A model generated the notes under the pieces. It saw nothing but the letters and a program-made list of their open reading frames with translations, made no database searches and was not told the origin of the DNA. A DNA stretch of 64,000 nt, taken from Chloroflexi bacterium GWB2_54_36 (lineage in GTDB: Bacteria; Chloroflexota; Anaerolineae; Anaerolineales; Anaerolineaceae). Of this stretch, positions 26,955 to 36,065 are shown piece after piece. The translations under genes were made by a program, and so were the position numbers. The stretch spans positions 1 to 64,000 of the forward strand of contig MGMG01000096.1 of NCBI GenBank assembly GCA_001796355.1, given 5' to 3'. How positions within the stretch are numbered: the stretch's first letter is position 1; every line of letters starts with the position of its first letter.

Positions 26955-28886
26955 CTACTTCGTTAAAGTTTGGAGTTTTTCTTTTAATTCCGCGCGGCGT
27001 TTCTGGTAAGCCTCTTCCGAGAGACTGCCCGATTGAAAGCTGTCGTCTAGCGCGATGATGGCATCCATGATAGTATCCTGGTCCTCTTCAGCCGGCTCTT
27101 CTTCGGTCTCATCCTCAACGGCAAACTGTTTTCGTTGGCGCCACATCCAATAACCCGCGCCAACCAAGACCAGTCCCAACACGCTGCCGCCAATGATCAG
27201 CCCGGTAGAACTGCCCGTTTCGACGTTCAACGATGACGATACCCGGCCTGAAAGCGTCATCTCCAGTGTTGAACCGGCCTGCAGCCCGGAGGCAGTAAAC
27301 ATTTCCAGGTTGATGCCCTGCACCTGTCGCGTTCCGGTACTTTGCAATTGGTCACTGGTCAGTTTGACCGTGCCTTCCGGCATCATAATCACCGCAGCAT
27401 CGACCTCCATGGGGATGGGAATATTAAGCTCCGCCTTGCGGTTGTACGGCAGGTCGTATGCAAACAGAATCTGAGTGCCTTCGCCGGGCTGGATGCTGGC
27501 AGAATCGGCAAAACCTTTTTCGGTCTGAATATAGCGCTCACCCAGGACGCTATCCTGGAATTGTAAATTGGTGGCGCCTTCGGGAAGGTCGAAAGCCACG
27601 GTGCCCTGGCCGTTGGCTGAGACGATGGCTTGATTGCCGGTATTGTTCAAGATGAACAATTCCACAACCTGAACTACCCCTGCGCGGGTAAAGTCAAAGA
27701 ACAAGTGCAAGCGGTCAGCGCGCAAAGCTTTCGCGTCAGTGGTTGTTCCATAAAACGGAATAGTCAGTTCGACTACGGCTCCGGGCCGGGTATCGGTACT
27801 GTGATACACATCCGAGCTAAAAGTCAGACCCTGGTAATCCACCGCGGCAATGAAGGTGCGCCCGGGAACGAATTCAACTTTATCAAACTCGAAGCTCCCG
27901 TCGGGTTGCACTGTCGTCTCGGCCTGGTAAGCCTGATCCATGCTGTCAAATCCAGCAAGGGTGACGGTTAAATCTGCGGGGATTTCGACCCCTTCGGAGG
28001 CCATGAGTTTACCGGTGACGGTCAGTTCAGACGGTAAAGTCGATTCAGGCGTCCCAGCAGGTGTAGCTTCTTGATCCGGCAAATTGGGTTGCGGTAAAGG
28101 TTCGGCGCTGCCAACCGGCATAGCAGTTGCCTGGGCCTCGTCCGCAGCTTCCGTCGCGGTGGGCTCTGGCGTTACCGCGGAGGTTCCGCTCTGCACGCCA
28201 AAGCTGAGAAGGCGCACATACTGCGCTACCCCATTTAATTCTTCCGCAGTCAGACTATCGGCATAACCGGGCATGTCTCCGGTGCCCTTTTCCGTTACGG
28301 CAACAATTTCATCTAGTGATAACTGTGCCAACCGTCCTGATTCCCGCTGCCAATCGGGCGCGTTTTGGCCGCCCGTACCCTGCGCGCCGTGACAAGTTTC
28401 ACAGCTTGCTGAATAGACCTCCTTGCCTGAGGTAGCAGCGCCGCTGGAAAGCGAAAGGGTTAGCGCATAGGACACAACGTCCCAGCGCTGGCGGTCATCC
28501 AGGCTGGTAAAGCCCGGCATATAGCGCTCCAGGTTCCCGTTGGTTACCATGTTGTACCAGTTCACCGGACGGGCAGCGGCTGCCAGCGCCGGATCGGCCA
28601 GCGCGGGTACCAGAACAGGTAAATTCTCGCTTTGCGGTCCATCGCCCTGGCCAAGGTCGCCGTGGCAAGGAGCACATTTTTCGTTGAAAATAACTGCCCC
28701 GGCCTGAGGGTCAGGTGGAACAATCGGGAAAACTGATTCGGGTACAACAGGTGTATCCTGGGCTGAATAGGACTCCGCGTCAGGGGGCGGGGTAATGTCG
28801 GATGCCAGGGACACCGCGCAACCTGAAAGGATGATGATGGTCAAGACAAGAAGAATTAAGGCGGAACTTCGCTTCATCAAGGGCAT
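26955..28886 (-). CDS. Dihaem c-type cytochrome lipoprotein with C-terminal membrane anchor
   Basis: 643 residues from the ATG at 28886 (or 28877). The lipoprotein signal has the lipobox LSGC. Two cytochrome c domains follow, each with CxxCH: CAPCH (about residue 70) and CETCH (about 160), with candidate Met ligands in RYMPGF and GDMPGY. After a Pro/Thr/Glu linker comes a beta-rich Ig or carboxypeptidase-regulatory-like section. A transmembrane helix (IIGGSVLGLVLVGAGYWMW) and a charged cytoplasmic tail with DDSFQSGSLSEEAYQKRRAELKEKL close the protein. That tail resembles the small coiled segment of CcmI-type proteins. A substrate of the Ccm system encoded inside its own operon; an electron-transfer or sensing role is inference. 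Confidence 0.85.
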   Translation of the reverse strand: MPLMKRSSALILLVLTIIILSGCAVSLASDITPPPDAESYSAQDTPVVPESVFPIVPPDPQAGAVIFNEKCAPCHGDLGQGDGPQSENLPVLVPALADPALAAAARPVNWYNMVTNGNLERYMPGFTSLDDRQRWDVVSYALTLSLSSGAATSGKEVYSASCETCHGAQGTGGQNAPDWQRESGRLAQLSLDEIVAVTEKGTGDMPGYADSLTAEELNGVAQYVRLLSFGVQSGTSAVTPEPTATEAADEAQATAMPVGSAEPLPQPNLPDQEATPAGTPESTLPSELTVTGKLMASEGVEIPADLTVTLAGFDSMDQAYQAETTVQPDGSFEFDKVEFVPGRTFIAAVDYQGLTFSSDVYHSTDTRPGAVVELTIPFYGTTTDAKALRADRLHLFFDFTRAGVVQVVELFILNNTGNQAIVSANGQGTVAFDLPEGATNLQFQDSVLGERYIQTEKGFADSASIQPGEGTQILFAYDLPYNRKAELNIPIPMEVDAAVIMMPEGTVKLTSDQLQSTGTRQVQGINLEMFTASGLQAGSTLEMTLSGRVSSSLNVETGSSTGLIIGGSVLGLVLVGAGYWMWRQRKQFAVEDETEEEPAEEDQDTIMDAIIALDDSFQSGSLSEEAYQKRRAELKEKLQTLTK

Positions 28887-28909
28887 ATTGAGCTCGATTT
28901 TCGGAAAAT

Positions 28910-29437
28910 TTAGAGGGTAGTACCACAGTGGGAGCAAAAAACGTCGGAATTTTGCGCCGGGTTACCACATTTGGGGCAAAAGCCAGCCGATTTTTCCTGG
29001 CGCTCGCGGCGGCGTGCAGCGATCGCCAATTCCAGATCATCCATCCCATTGTTTGCAATCCGGCGAACATCGGTTCGGCGTGCAGCAACTGCCGCTTCCA
29101 GCCGGTCTTCGGCCGAGGAACCGCTACCGTCTCCAGGACCCAGTTGGTCCAACTGGCGCAGGACATCCGCACCGGTAGTCATCAAAGCGGTGCGTTGCAC
29201 AGGGTAGTCTTCAGCCGGGATTTTCCCAAGCGCCTGATCAAAATCCAGTTCCTGCAGGGCAGTCAGCACGCGGTCACGTTCAGCCAGCAATGCTGAACGT
29301 TTATGGTCGATATCATCGGCAGATTTCTGATTAGCGACCAGCTTTTCACTGGCCGGGTGACGGGTTAGCGGCAGGCTAATATAAATCCCCACCCCCAGCG
29401 CCAGTGCCAAAATCAACATTACCGAACCAAGATCCAT
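28910..29437 (-). CDS. CcmI-like membrane protein with C-terminal zinc ribbon
   Basis: 175 residues: an N-terminal transmembrane helix (MLILALALGVGIYISLPL), a coiled region with ALQELDFDQALGKIPAEDY (about 61-79), which matches the hallmark of CcmI N-termini, then a helical linker. A four-cysteine zinc ribbon, CPKCGN...FCSHCG, ends the protein. Classic CcmI instead carries a periplasmic TPR domain that binds apocytochrome. Here the zinc ribbon takes its place, so a cytoplasmic scaffold role is possible (inference). It lies between the ccmG-like gene and the dihaem cytochrome. Confidence 0.75.
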   Translation of the reverse strand: MDLGSVMLILALALGVGIYISLPLTRHPASEKLVANQKSADDIDHKRSALLAERDRVLTALQELDFDQALGKIPAEDYPVQRTALMTTGADVLRQLDQLGPGDGSGSSAEDRLEAAVAARRTDVRRIANNGMDDLELAIAARRRERQEKSAGFCPKCGNPAQNSDVFCSHCGTTL

Positions 29438-29464
29438 CAGGAAGATGCTCCTCGAAGAATTGGA

Positions 29465-30031
29465 TTATTGCAAGACTTGATCGATCACGCTTTGAATTTC
29501 TGCGGTGGAAAGGAATGGTCCTTTTTTCACGTAAGCCAGTTTGCCTTCGCGGTCGATGATATAGGTCTCAGGCACACCCTGAATACGGAACATTTGCGAG
29601 ATTTTGGTCCGCAGGTCAGGGCCGTTAGCATACGTCAGGCCGAATTTATTGATAAAGGCAAGCGCTTCGGGTTCGGTGTCAACGTAATCAACTCCAAGGA
29701 AAACCACTTCCCCGCCCGGTTTATAGTACTGGTAGGCCGATTCCAGTTCGGCGGCTTCCTGCTCGCAGGGTTTGCACCAGGATGCCCAGAAGTTGACCAC
29801 GATTACTTTGCCTGTCAGGTTGGCAGTATCGATCGTCTCTCCGTTGAAGGTGGTGACCGAGAAACCAGGCACTTTCTGGCCGACTGTGATCGGGCCGGAT
29901 TGCGCCCGGCGCAGCCCCAGGCCAACCAACAGTAAAAATGCCACCAGACCGGTAAAAGCCAGCCCTACCACCCAGGTTGGCAGACGGCGGGGCTGTTCCT
30001 GGGGCTTAGGTTCGTCTTGAAGGGTATTCAT
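29465..30031 (-). CDS. Membrane-anchored thiol-disulfide oxidoreductase (CcmG/ResA/TlpA type)
   Basis: 188 residues with an N-terminal membrane anchor (about 20-42) and an extracytoplasmic thioredoxin fold. The active site is NFWASWCKPCEQE (about 82-94), the cis-Pro motif GVPETYIID (about 153-161). CcmG-type proteins reduce the CxxCH cysteines of apocytochromes before haem attachment. Its position between ccmH and the ccmI-like gene fits that role. Confidence 0.9.
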   Translation of the reverse strand: MNTLQDEPKPQEQPRRLPTWVVGLAFTGLVAFLLLVGLGLRRAQSGPITVGQKVPGFSVTTFNGETIDTANLTGKVIVVNFWASWCKPCEQEAAELESAYQYYKPGGEVVFLGVDYVDTEPEALAFINKFGLTYANGPDLRTKISQMFRIQGVPETYIIDREGKLAYVKKGPFLSTAEIQSVIDQVLQ

Positions 30032-30063
30032 CCGGTATCCTCATTCCATCGATATCTTCTGAT

Positions 30064-30579
30064 TTACTCGCCGTGTTTCCGGTGTTGTTCAAGTTCAGCT
30101 TCCAATTGAGAAAAGTATGGGTCCGTCTGATCCGGCTCAGCCGGCAGCGGGCTGACCATATCAGAATTTTTATTTTTCATCGACCGCAGCACACGGTAGA
30201 CCAGATACACGCCACCCAGGAAAATGAGCGGCGGCAGGATGTAAACCAGCCAGTTCAGTCCGCGGGTCGGCGGGGTGCTGAGCACTCGATCACCGTACTG
30301 GGCAACAAAATAATCTTTGATCTGCTCTTCAGACCATCCAGCAGCCAGTTTTTCGCGGATCAACGCTCGCCACTGTGCGCAAGCCTGGGTCGGACATACG
30401 TCCAGCGATATATTTTCACACACCGGGCAGTAGAGTTCTTTAGCAACTTTGTTGACCTCATTATCCGACGGTGTGGGGTTTTGCGCCTGAACGCTGAAAA
30501 ACGAAATTCCAACCAACAACAGCCCGATAACGAGCGCAAATAATGGGAATGGCAACGGTTTTTTCTTTGCAGAATTCAT
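30064..30579 (-). CDS. ccmH: Cytochrome c maturation protein CcmH
   Basis: 171 residues from the ATG at 30579; the longer upstream frame overlaps ccmF. Signal helix, then the CcmH/NrfF motif: the usual LRCxxCQ reads LYCPVCENIS (about 49-58). It is followed by two further Cys (DVCPTQACAQW), not seen in the textbook proteobacterial form. The motif AAGWSEEQIKDYFVAQYGDRVLSTPP is canonical. One C-terminal transmembrane helix and a charged tail end it. CcmH handles apocytochrome thiols with CcmG and CcmF. Confidence 0.9.
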   Translation of the reverse strand: MNSAKKKPLPFPLFALVIGLLLVGISFFSVQAQNPTPSDNEVNKVAKELYCPVCENISLDVCPTQACAQWRALIREKLAAGWSEEQIKDYFVAQYGDRVLSTPPTRGLNWLVYILPPLIFLGGVYLVYRVLRSMKNKNSDMVSPLPAEPDQTDPYFSQLEAELEQHRKHGE

Positions 30580-30598
30580 AGAGGTGATCCGTGAACGG

Positions 30599-32668
30599 TT
30601 AATCTGCACTTTGTACTTCCGATGGGGACAACTTACGTTTTGCCGACCGAACTCGAACCGTTTCAGGGTCTTTATCCGGCCAGGAAGCCACCAAGGTGCC
30701 AAAAATGAAGACAAATCCACCAAACCACAGCCAGTTTACCAGCGGGTTGTGATAGATCTTAAATGTCACCCCGGTGGAAGAGATCGGTTCCCAGTCAACC
30801 AGCAGCACATACAGGTCGTCTTCCATGGTGCTGCGCACGCCGGGGATAGTCATCGGCTGTTGCGAGTCGTAGTAGTAATCACGGCGTGGGTAGAGCTGGC
30901 CCAGGTATTTACCATCGCGTTCCACTGAAACCACCGCGCGCGCCACATTGCGCCCATCTGCGGTGTCGAAAATATCCAACTTGTCAAAAGTTATGGTGTA
31001 ATCACCCAAAGCCATCTGCCCCCCCGGCGGGATGGTGCCCTGTGTTTCAGTTTGGAATAACTCGATGCCGATGATGCCAAGCGCCATCAACACCACACCG
31101 ATGTGAATGATGTACCCGCCGTAACGCCGGCGGTTGCGGCTGGCCAAATTCCACAGGGCGATGAATACATTTTCTTCGCTGCGGCGCATTCTGGCTGCCA
31201 CGCCGCGGTAATATTCATACAAAGTAATTAAGGCAACAAACGCGCAAAGCCAGAAGGCCAGCAGCGCTGCAAAGTGACGGACACCCAGGACATAAGCCAG
31301 GATCGGGATCGCCAGTGAGACCACAAACGGTTTCCACATGGCTTTGCCAAGCGTTTTCACTGTTGAATGCCCCCAGGCGGAAAGCGGCGCGACTCCCATC
31401 AACAGCAGCAGACCGGCAAACAGCGGACCGGTGGAGCGCTCATAGAACGGCGGGCCAACGGTCACCTTCTGGCCGGTGAACAATTCAGAAATAAGCGGGA
31501 AGAGCACGCCCCAGAAACAAACCACCAAAATACCCATAAAGAGCAGGTTATTGAGTAAAAAGAGCGCCTCACGCGATAGCAGTGAATGCATTTCACCTTC
31601 AGAGCGTAAAGCGTTCCAGCGCTGCAGCAGAAGCGCCAGCGAGATGGCAAAGGTGACGCCGATGTACCCGAAGAACAACGGCCCGATTGCACTTTGCGAG
31701 AAGGCATGCACGGATGACAGTACGCCTGAGCGGGTAAGGAAGGTGCCAAAAATAACCAGCGAATAGGTTAGGATGATCAAGATCATATTCCAGCGCTTGA
31801 ACAGTCCGCGCTTTTCCTGGATCATCACCGAGTGCAAAAATGCTGTTCCTGAAAGCCACGGCATGAAGGCGGCAATTTCCACCGGGTCCCAGGCCCAGTA
31901 ACCGCCCCAGCCGAGCACATCATAGGCCCAGCGACTGCCAAGCACCAGCCCCAGAGAGAGGAACAGCCAGGCAACCAGCGCCCAACGGCGAGTGACGCGA
32001 ATCCAGCGGTCATCGGTTCGTCCGGTAATCAATGCGGCGATGGCAAACGCAAACGGGATAACAAACGATACAAACCCGAGATACAACATTGGCGGGTGGA
32101 TGACCATGCCAGGATGACGCAGCAGCGGGTTCAATCCGCGCCCGTCGAAGGGAACCAGCGGTGTCGCGCCGGTAGGTTGGAACATGGCAACTGCCTCGCT
32201 GCCGCCGGCTGTCTGCCAGAACCGCACGAATGGGTTCTCGATGAAGATGCTCATGCCAACGAAGAACACCAGCGTTACCAGCGAAACGACAATCACCCAC
32301 GGGAGGAACTCGCGGTCGCGCTGCCATTTTCGCAGGGTGACGGCTGAAGCAAAGGATGCCAGCAGCCAGGACCAGAAAATCAACGATCCAGCCTGCCCGC
32401 CCCAAAGCGCGGTGACTTTCAAGTACATGGGCATGGTGCTGCTGGTGACGTTATATACGTACTGAACTTGATAATCGCCGTTGACTAACAGGAAGATGAT
32501 CGACAGCGCTACCAACGAGATCAAAGGGAAAGTCAGCAGCATTGCCTTGCGGGCGCTTTCGACCCAGGCCAGTGAATTTTTACGCGCGCCGTATACCGCC
32601 GCAAAAATGCCGTAAATCGAAACAACCAACGTGATAACCAGGGCGCCGAAACCAAAGTTCGAGACCAT
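30599..32668 (-). CDS. ccmF: Haem lyase subunit CcmF
   Basis: 689 residues from the ATG at 32668 (an in-frame TTG at 32683 is less likely). A polytopic protein with about 14-15 helices. The tryptophan-rich haem motif is WGGYWAWDPVEIAAFMPWL (about 252-270), with conserved His in LLRHPGMVIHPPMLYLG (about 183-199) and VHAFSQSAIG. It joins haem, delivered by CcmE, to reduced apocytochrome. A large extracytoplasmic loop precedes the last helix. It sits between ccmE and ccmH. Confidence 0.95.
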   Translation of the reverse strand: MVSNFGFGALVITLVVSIYGIFAAVYGARKNSLAWVESARKAMLLTFPLISLVALSIIFLLVNGDYQVQYVYNVTSSTMPMYLKVTALWGGQAGSLIFWSWLLASFASAVTLRKWQRDREFLPWVIVVSLVTLVFFVGMSIFIENPFVRFWQTAGGSEAVAMFQPTGATPLVPFDGRGLNPLLRHPGMVIHPPMLYLGFVSFVIPFAFAIAALITGRTDDRWIRVTRRWALVAWLFLSLGLVLGSRWAYDVLGWGGYWAWDPVEIAAFMPWLSGTAFLHSVMIQEKRGLFKRWNMILIILTYSLVIFGTFLTRSGVLSSVHAFSQSAIGPLFFGYIGVTFAISLALLLQRWNALRSEGEMHSLLSREALFLLNNLLFMGILVVCFWGVLFPLISELFTGQKVTVGPPFYERSTGPLFAGLLLLMGVAPLSAWGHSTVKTLGKAMWKPFVVSLAIPILAYVLGVRHFAALLAFWLCAFVALITLYEYYRGVAARMRRSEENVFIALWNLASRNRRRYGGYIIHIGVVLMALGIIGIELFQTETQGTIPPGGQMALGDYTITFDKLDIFDTADGRNVARAVVSVERDGKYLGQLYPRRDYYYDSQQPMTIPGVRSTMEDDLYVLLVDWEPISSTGVTFKIYHNPLVNWLWFGGFVFIFGTLVASWPDKDPETVRVRSAKRKLSPSEVQSAD

Positions 32669-32704
32669 GACCACTCCCTTCAACCGGTAAAGGTGATATT
32701 AAGG

Positions 32705-32729
32705 ACGCCGGGTGGTGCACACCCGGCGT
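32705..32729. other. Perfect hairpin between ccmE and ccmF
   Basis: The stem ACGCCGGGTG/CACCCGGCGT (10 bp, 5-base loop) lies between ccmE and ccmF without a convincing T-run on the minus strand. It may partly terminate or stabilise the message and so set the ccmE:ccmF ratio (inference). Confidence 0.6.
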
Positions 32730-32749
32730 TATATTTAAAATAGAACGGC

Positions 32750-33268
32750 TTACCCACCCTCAGCCTGTGCTGGAACTGCCTCTTCATACTTGGTTGGACA
32801 CTTTAACAAAAGTTCCTGGGCAACAAAGACGCCATTTTCGTTCATCCGACCCGTCATAATCGCCTGGGCTTCATCGCGTAAGAGGTCGGGCATGACGCCG
32901 TTATATTCAACTTTGATGCGCGAGCGGGTTGGGTCGATGACAGCCTGATGAAGGACTTCCGCCAGGCCACCCTGCGCCTCAATATCGGCATTATCACCCG
33001 GAACATGGGCTACTTCAAAGGTCAACTTGAGGTTTTGCGCGTCATACTGGATGGTTGAGCCAACCACTGCGCCGGACACCCGAATTTCGCGTCCATTGAC
33101 ATCAACGCCTTTTTGATTCAGTTCATCGACCGTTAAAAAATACTGGGCGCTGGCCTGAGTGGAGGTGAAAATCAGGTAGACGATCGCTGCTATGATCAGC
33201 AGCCCGCCGATAAAAAATTTTGCGCGGTTTCGCGGTGCAGGTTTGACAGAGCTTTCGGTTAACGCCAT
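32750..33268 (-). CDS. ccmE: Haem chaperone CcmE, CxxxY variant
   Basis: 172 residues: N-terminal membrane anchor (about 17-37), then the OB-fold haem chaperone domain with YFLTVDELNQKG and VSGAVVGSTIQYD. The covalent haem-binding motif, HxxxY in most bacteria, reads C-P-T-K-Y here (LLLKCPTKYEE, about 154-164). This is the cysteine variant known from archaea and some bacteria such as Desulfovibrio (from memory). CcmE takes haem from CcmC and hands it to CcmF. First gene of the ten-gene ccm operon. Confidence 0.93.
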   Translation of the reverse strand: MALTESSVKPAPRNRAKFFIGGLLIIAAIVYLIFTSTQASAQYFLTVDELNQKGVDVNGREIRVSGAVVGSTIQYDAQNLKLTFEVAHVPGDNADIEAQGGLAEVLHQAVIDPTRSRIKVEYNGVMPDLLRDEAQAIMTGRMNENGVFVAQELLLKCPTKYEEAVPAQAEGG

Positions 33269-33421
33269 GTTGCCTCCATGGTGAAGATTTTTGGATTTTC
33301 AGACAATGCTTTTGAGACTACCTTAATTTTCCACATTTGGATTAATACAAGGTTAATGGAGAGGTAGTTAAGGCTGAGAAAATGGAGTGATTTGTGAATA
33401 CCGTAATTATCTGGCGGCGAA

Positions 33422-33427
33422 ATTATA
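33422..33427 (-). promoter_or_regulatory. -10 box of the ccm operon
   Basis: A minus-strand TATAAT (in TGATATAATT) lies about 150 bases before the ccmE ATG, giving a long untranslated leader. No consensus -35 hexamer is seen. Confidence 0.45.
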
Positions 33428-33499
33428 TCAGAAAATCCTACCATTTTGGGCTTGATTCTCGAGTAACCGGGCGGTTTTGTCGTTGGCCAACCGACCACA

Positions 33500-34186
33500 C
33501 TAATCGCAGCAGGCCAGCCAATCTGGCAAGCTCTCGAGCAGCCGGTTCATGACGGCCTGTGTGCCCATCTCAAAGACGACATGGTTCCCATAAGCCTCAC
33601 CCCCATCCACGCCGACAAGATCGCTTACCCCGCGCAAGATCAGGCAACGCATCTGATTGCGGGCAGCAACCCAGGCAATAGCGCCGCTTTCCCAGTCGGC
33701 GGCGACTGCCTGGTAGCGGCTGACAAGCTGCGGCACTTCATCTGCCAGAATGTCCCGATCTGCGGAGATCAAGCGTTCCCGGCGGACTGGCAGTGGATAA
33801 GGTTCCCTCAACCAGTTCAAATCGAGGCAGGCGGCGTAATGATCGATTGCAACCTGCGGGTCGCTCATTTGCTCGACGATGTCATAAACCAGTGTGCTCT
33901 CGGCCAGTAAGATATCACCTTTGGCAACCCGACCGACAAACCCGCCGCAGGTACCCAAATTTATGATGATCCCCGGCTGCCAGCGGTCGATGGCATATTG
34001 GGTACTCCCAGCCGCCGCAATTTTTCCCCAGCCACCGTGTACGAACACACAGACTATGCCTGCCAGCTCCTGTTGAAACCATTCACCATACGGCGTGAGT
34101 TCAACAACCGCGGAGTGGAAACGCGAACGCACCACTCGCCACTCACTGTTGGCTGAAATCAGAATGACCGCTGGGCCTTTCGTCAT
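33500..34186 (-). CDS. MTA/SAH-nucleosidase-like phosphorylase superfamily protein
   Basis: 228 residues of the PNP/UDP phosphorylase superfamily. It has NLGTCGGFVGRVAKGDILLAE (about 75-95), SADRDI (about 141) and ADWESGAIAWVAARN (about 163-177), where the Glu binds ribose and the Ala/Trp run is nucleosidase-like. The segment LILRGVSDLVG matches the catalytic Asp region of 5'-methylthioadenosine/S-adenosylhomocysteine nucleosidases. It would cleave purine-type nucleosides in the cytoplasm. The substrate is not certain. It begins at the last base of the glycosyltransferase gene. Confidence 0.82.
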   Translation of the reverse strand: MTKGPAVILISANSEWRVVRSRFHSAVVELTPYGEWFQQELAGIVCVFVHGGWGKIAAAGSTQYAIDRWQPGIIINLGTCGGFVGRVAKGDILLAESTLVYDIVEQMSDPQVAIDHYAACLDLNWLREPYPLPVRRERLISADRDILADEVPQLVSRYQAVAADWESGAIAWVAARNQMRCLILRGVSDLVGVDGGEAYGNHVVFEMGTQAVMNRLLESLPDWLACCD

Positions 34187-35451
34187 TATTCTTCGGTTTC
34201 TTCGGAGGTCAGGGATTCGCCCTCCGTCCAGGGGATTTGATTCAGGGTTAGCAAATTGATCAAGTTGGATCGGAAAGAAAGATCAGCCTCTGCAGAAGTC
34301 AATAAAGCCGATTCCCAAATTATCCGGGCAGCCTCGAAAGCTGCTTGCGGCCGCCCCAAGGCTCTTGCAGCAGCCGCTGCCTTCTTGAGACCGGCCTGGC
34401 CGTCCCGGGTAAAATGCGCCAGAGCTTCCAAAACTTGAACCGGTGTCTCTGCCAGGACACCGGCCCCATGCTCGACGACATATTCCATGTTGCCGGTTTC
34501 CTGCCCCGGAATGACATTTACGAGCATCAATGGCAGCCCGCAGGCCAGTGATTCGGTCACAATTAAACCGCCGGCCTTGCAAATGATCAAATCAGCGGCG
34601 CGCATAAGCTGCGGCATGTTGGTCACAAATTCATAAATATGGTTGGGAATATGCCAGTCCGTTTGCTGCAATTCAGCATACATTTCGTCATCTTTACCGG
34701 TCACCACCGCCAGCTGCAATGGACTGCCAAAATGGTTGATGACATTGAGCGCATCCATCAACCCTTCCACCCGCTTGCTGCCGACTGCCAACGCCGTAAA
34801 AACATTTGGCTCCCAGCCTAACTCTGCCCGGATTTCCTTGCGTGGCCTGGTCCCCCTGCTGATTTCTGGATGAACTGGAATGCCAGTTATTTGGATTCTC
34901 TCAGGGGGAATACCCGTCTCCATTGCCAGGTCGCGCACCATCTCGGTAGGCACCAGCAGGGTGTCCACCCGGTCGTTGAACCACAGCCGGTGAACGGTCG
35001 CCAGGTCGGTCACGACGGTAACGAGCGGGATCTTGGCCTTGAATACTGCCAGCACCCCGGTAAACGCAGGTTGGTACAAAGGATAGGTGCTGACCACAAC
35101 GTCGGGGGGATAGGTGCGCAGCAAATCACGCATCAACTCGAACATGGCAACGGTCAGCGCACTTTCAGCGATGGCGCTTGGGACCGCCCGGTCTGAGGCT
35201 TCGTAGCCCAGCTTGTATAATTCCGGAGCTTTGCGCACCCACTTGTCATAATCGGTCTGGCTCTCCCGCAGCACATAGGGTGCGCGTTTGTCGTCAAGCG
35301 GATTAATAATGTCCACCTTGACGGAATCACCATACTCGATAGTCAAGGCTTCATGGAGTGCGTTGGCTGCGCTGCGGTGACCAAATCCGGCATCTGCGGT
35401 TAAGATCAAGATTCGCTTTTTACGATTTGCCATCCCACGCCTTTTTCCCAC
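34186..35451 (-). CDS. MGDG-synthase/diglucosyl-diacylglycerol-synthase-type glycosyltransferase
   Basis: 421 residues with the GT28 layout of plant MGDG synthase and bacterial UgtP. The N-terminal acceptor domain begins ILTADAGFGHRSAANAL (about 15-31), where GFGHRSAA is the lipid-acceptor motif. The C-terminal nucleotide-sugar domain has ICKAGGLIVTESLACGLPL (about 289-307) and a final PGQETGN. It should transfer a hexose from a UDP-sugar to diacylglycerol, making membrane glycolipid or a lipoteichoic-type anchor, in keeping with a monoderm envelope. The start is ATG at 35451 or the internal ATG at 35433. Confidence 0.88.
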   Translation of the reverse strand: MGKRRGMANRKKRILILTADAGFGHRSAANALHEALTIEYGDSVKVDIINPLDDKRAPYVLRESQTDYDKWVRKAPELYKLGYEASDRAVPSAIAESALTVAMFELMRDLLRTYPPDVVVSTYPLYQPAFTGVLAVFKAKIPLVTVVTDLATVHRLWFNDRVDTLLVPTEMVRDLAMETGIPPERIQITGIPVHPEISRGTRPRKEIRAELGWEPNVFTALAVGSKRVEGLMDALNVINHFGSPLQLAVVTGKDDEMYAELQQTDWHIPNHIYEFVTNMPQLMRAADLIICKAGGLIVTESLACGLPLMLVNVIPGQETGNMEYVVEHGAGVLAETPVQVLEALAHFTRDGQAGLKKAAAAARALGRPQAAFEAARIIWESALLTSAEADLSFRSNLINLLTLNQIPWTEGESLTSEETEE

Positions 35452-35494
35452 GCCTTACGCAAATGTATCCAGATCGATTGCTTCTTTCAATATT

Positions 35495-36019
35495 TTAAGG
35501 TTGCTGCTCTTGCGGTAAATTTCCGGTCAGGTAATCATGCAGCAGTCGCAGCGCCTGGCCGGCTGAAAGCATTTTATTGCCCACCCGGTCGCTTTCCCAA
35601 ACGAATTTCCAGGCCCAATTGCCCTCTCCGGCGCTAAGAGCAATCCAGGTCAGCCCGACCGGTTTGCCCGGCAAACCGCCGCCTGGGCCGGCAATTCCGG
35701 TGACGGATATGCCAACCACCTGATCGAGCGGGATTTCTTTACCCGCGAATACCCGGCGAACCCCGATAGCCATTTCCAATGCAATTTCGCGTGAGACAGC
35801 GCCGTACTTCAACAGAGATTCAGAGTTCACTTGCAATAAGAAACGTTTGGCTTCGTAGGCATAAGCGGTAACACTGCCCAGATAGTAATCGGAAGATCCT
35901 GGTACATTGGTGACACGGTGACCGACCAGTCCACCGGTGCAAGATTCAGCCACAGCTAATCGTAAACTGCGCTGACGCAAAAGTGGACCGATTTGTTCTT
36001 CTAGGGAGGAGGCAACCAT
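35495..36019 (-). CDS. pncC: CinA C-terminal domain protein (nicotinamide-nucleotide amidohydrolase, PncC)
   Basis: 174 residues from the ATG at 36019; an ATG at 36067 overlaps a TATAAT box and would lie upstream of the transcript start. The stand-alone CinA C-terminal domain shows LAVAESCTGGLVGHRVTNVPGSS (about 22-44), AVSREIALEMA and the GISVTGIAGPGGGLPGKPVG stretch (about 104-123). It deamidates NMN to NaMN in pyridine nucleotide recycling. The N-terminal pyrophosphatase domain of full CinA is absent, as usual for PncC. Confidence 0.9.
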   Translation of the reverse strand: MVASSLEEQIGPLLRQRSLRLAVAESCTGGLVGHRVTNVPGSSDYYLGSVTAYAYEAKRFLLQVNSESLLKYGAVSREIALEMAIGVRRVFAGKEIPLDQVVGISVTGIAGPGGGLPGKPVGLTWIALSAGEGNWAWKFVWESDRVGNKMLSAGQALRLLHDYLTGNLPQEQQP

Positions 36020-36065
36020 GAATGAGATTCCGTTCCAAAAGGATTGCCCGGAAAAGGGCACGCTC

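Noticed and set aside
33259-33498. 79-residue minus-strand frame upstream of ccmE
   Set aside because: Covers the ccm -10 box and leader; more likely untranslated.
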